The position numbers and the translations under genes were made by a program. A stretch of DNA of 64,000 nt, taken from contig JAHHIC010000060.1 of assembly GCA_019359035.1 (NCBI GenBank), positions 62,001-126,000 on the forward strand, written 5' to 3'. Positions 63,928-64,000 of this stretch are shown here, piece by piece; position 1 is the stretch's first letter; each line of letters begins with the position of its first letter. This stretch comes from Scytonematopsis contorta HA4267-MV1. Its GTDB lineage: Bacteria; Cyanobacteriota; Cyanobacteriia; Cyanobacteriales; Nostocaceae. The notes beneath the pieces were generated by a model. That model was not told the DNA's origin and did not search any database. It was given only the letters and a program-made list of their open reading frames with translations.

Positions 63928-64000
63928 TTAAAGAGTCCTCCTCGGGTAACCCACAAACACCACCCGGAAACCGACGACGCTGTCGCCAACGTCGGGGTAG
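63928..64000 (-). CDS. 3' end of a probable DGR target gene (C-type-lectin/FGE-like C-terminus)
   Basis: On the minus strand the last codons before the TAA at 63928-63930 read YPDVGDSVVGFRVVF then VGYPRRTL. VGFRVV closes formylglycine-generating-enzyme-like C-type lectin domains, whose usual end is NPDNRNNNVGFRVV. Here the positions that are normally Asn are Tyr, Val, Gly, Asp, Ser and Val, encoded TAC, GTT, GGC, GAC, AGC and GTC. Each can arise from AAC or AAT by changes at adenines only. That is the footprint of diversity-generating retroelement mutagenesis. The PRRTL ending is also like cyanobacterial targets. The rest of the gene, the template repeat and the reverse transcriptase would lie to the right of the window. 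Confidence 0.65.
   Translation of the reverse strand, partial: YPDVGDSVVGFRVVFVGYPRRTL

Overview
The window reads as a chromosomal stretch of a filamentous cyanobacterium, most likely a heterocyst-forming Nostocales of the Calothrix/Rivularia/Nostoc kind. This rests on cyanobacterial marker genes: the clock kinase SasA, a tocopherol methyltransferase next to homogentisate phytyltransferase, DUF3326 and DUF760 proteins, a GUN4 fusion, a group 2 sigma factor, an Hstk-type Ser/Thr-His kinase and PEP-CTERM proteins. It is also full of short tandemly repeated repeats and palindromic repeats of the type known from Nostocales. Coding is AT-rich. I noticed only one HIP1 octamer (GCGATCGC, about 13423). 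No rRNA, tRNA or CRISPR array was seen.

Layout. 1-3.3 kb: a serine hydrolase cut by the left edge, an exported cyclase-family protein and a decayed haemagglutinin-like gene. 3.6-4.8 kb: a repetitive PEP-CTERM protein. 4.9-9.4 kb: an accessory island with a PIN-toxin module and an orphan paralogue of its partner gene, a caspase-GUN4 fusion behind a small peptidase-associated protein, and a DUF559 nuclease. 9.7-15.8 kb: housekeeping and membrane genes (acnB, ferredoxin, DUF3326, CPBP protease). 16.2-19.4 kb: an orphan adenylation-carrier-reductase enzyme. 20.5-26.8 kb: a giant signalling kinase and two small unknown genes. 27-29.7 kb: bicupin, serine acetyltransferase and threonine-aldolase-like genes on one strand. 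30.5-32.7 kb: the Ktr potassium system. 33.2-35.1 kb: the tocopherol pair, behind a MITE-like element. 35.3-40.9 kb: TPR protein, sucrose-phosphatase, cobA and carB. 41.9-45.4 kb: sigma factor, DUF760, Nudix and sasA. 45.7-50.1 kb: three exported proteins. 50.4-55.5 kb: M42 peptidase, a Phd/RelE-type toxin-antitoxin pair, SNase-like and SDR proteins, and a single-GAF protein with cyanobacteriochrome cysteine motifs. 55.7-60 kb: a 1429-residue membrane protein carrying in-frame repeat insertions. 60.5-64 kb: a subtilase with N-terminal FG-GAP/VCBS-like repeats, an HsdR-N-like nuclease, and the last 23 codons of a gene whose 3' end looks like the variable region of a diversity-generating retroelement target.

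The points most worth following are the putative retroelement target at the right edge, the solo DXCF-type GAF protein, the caspase-GUN4 conflict module, the invasion of coding sequence by repeats, and the 249-bp element with terminal inverted repeats and a target-site duplication. All family names come from reading sequence motifs by eye; no database search was run.
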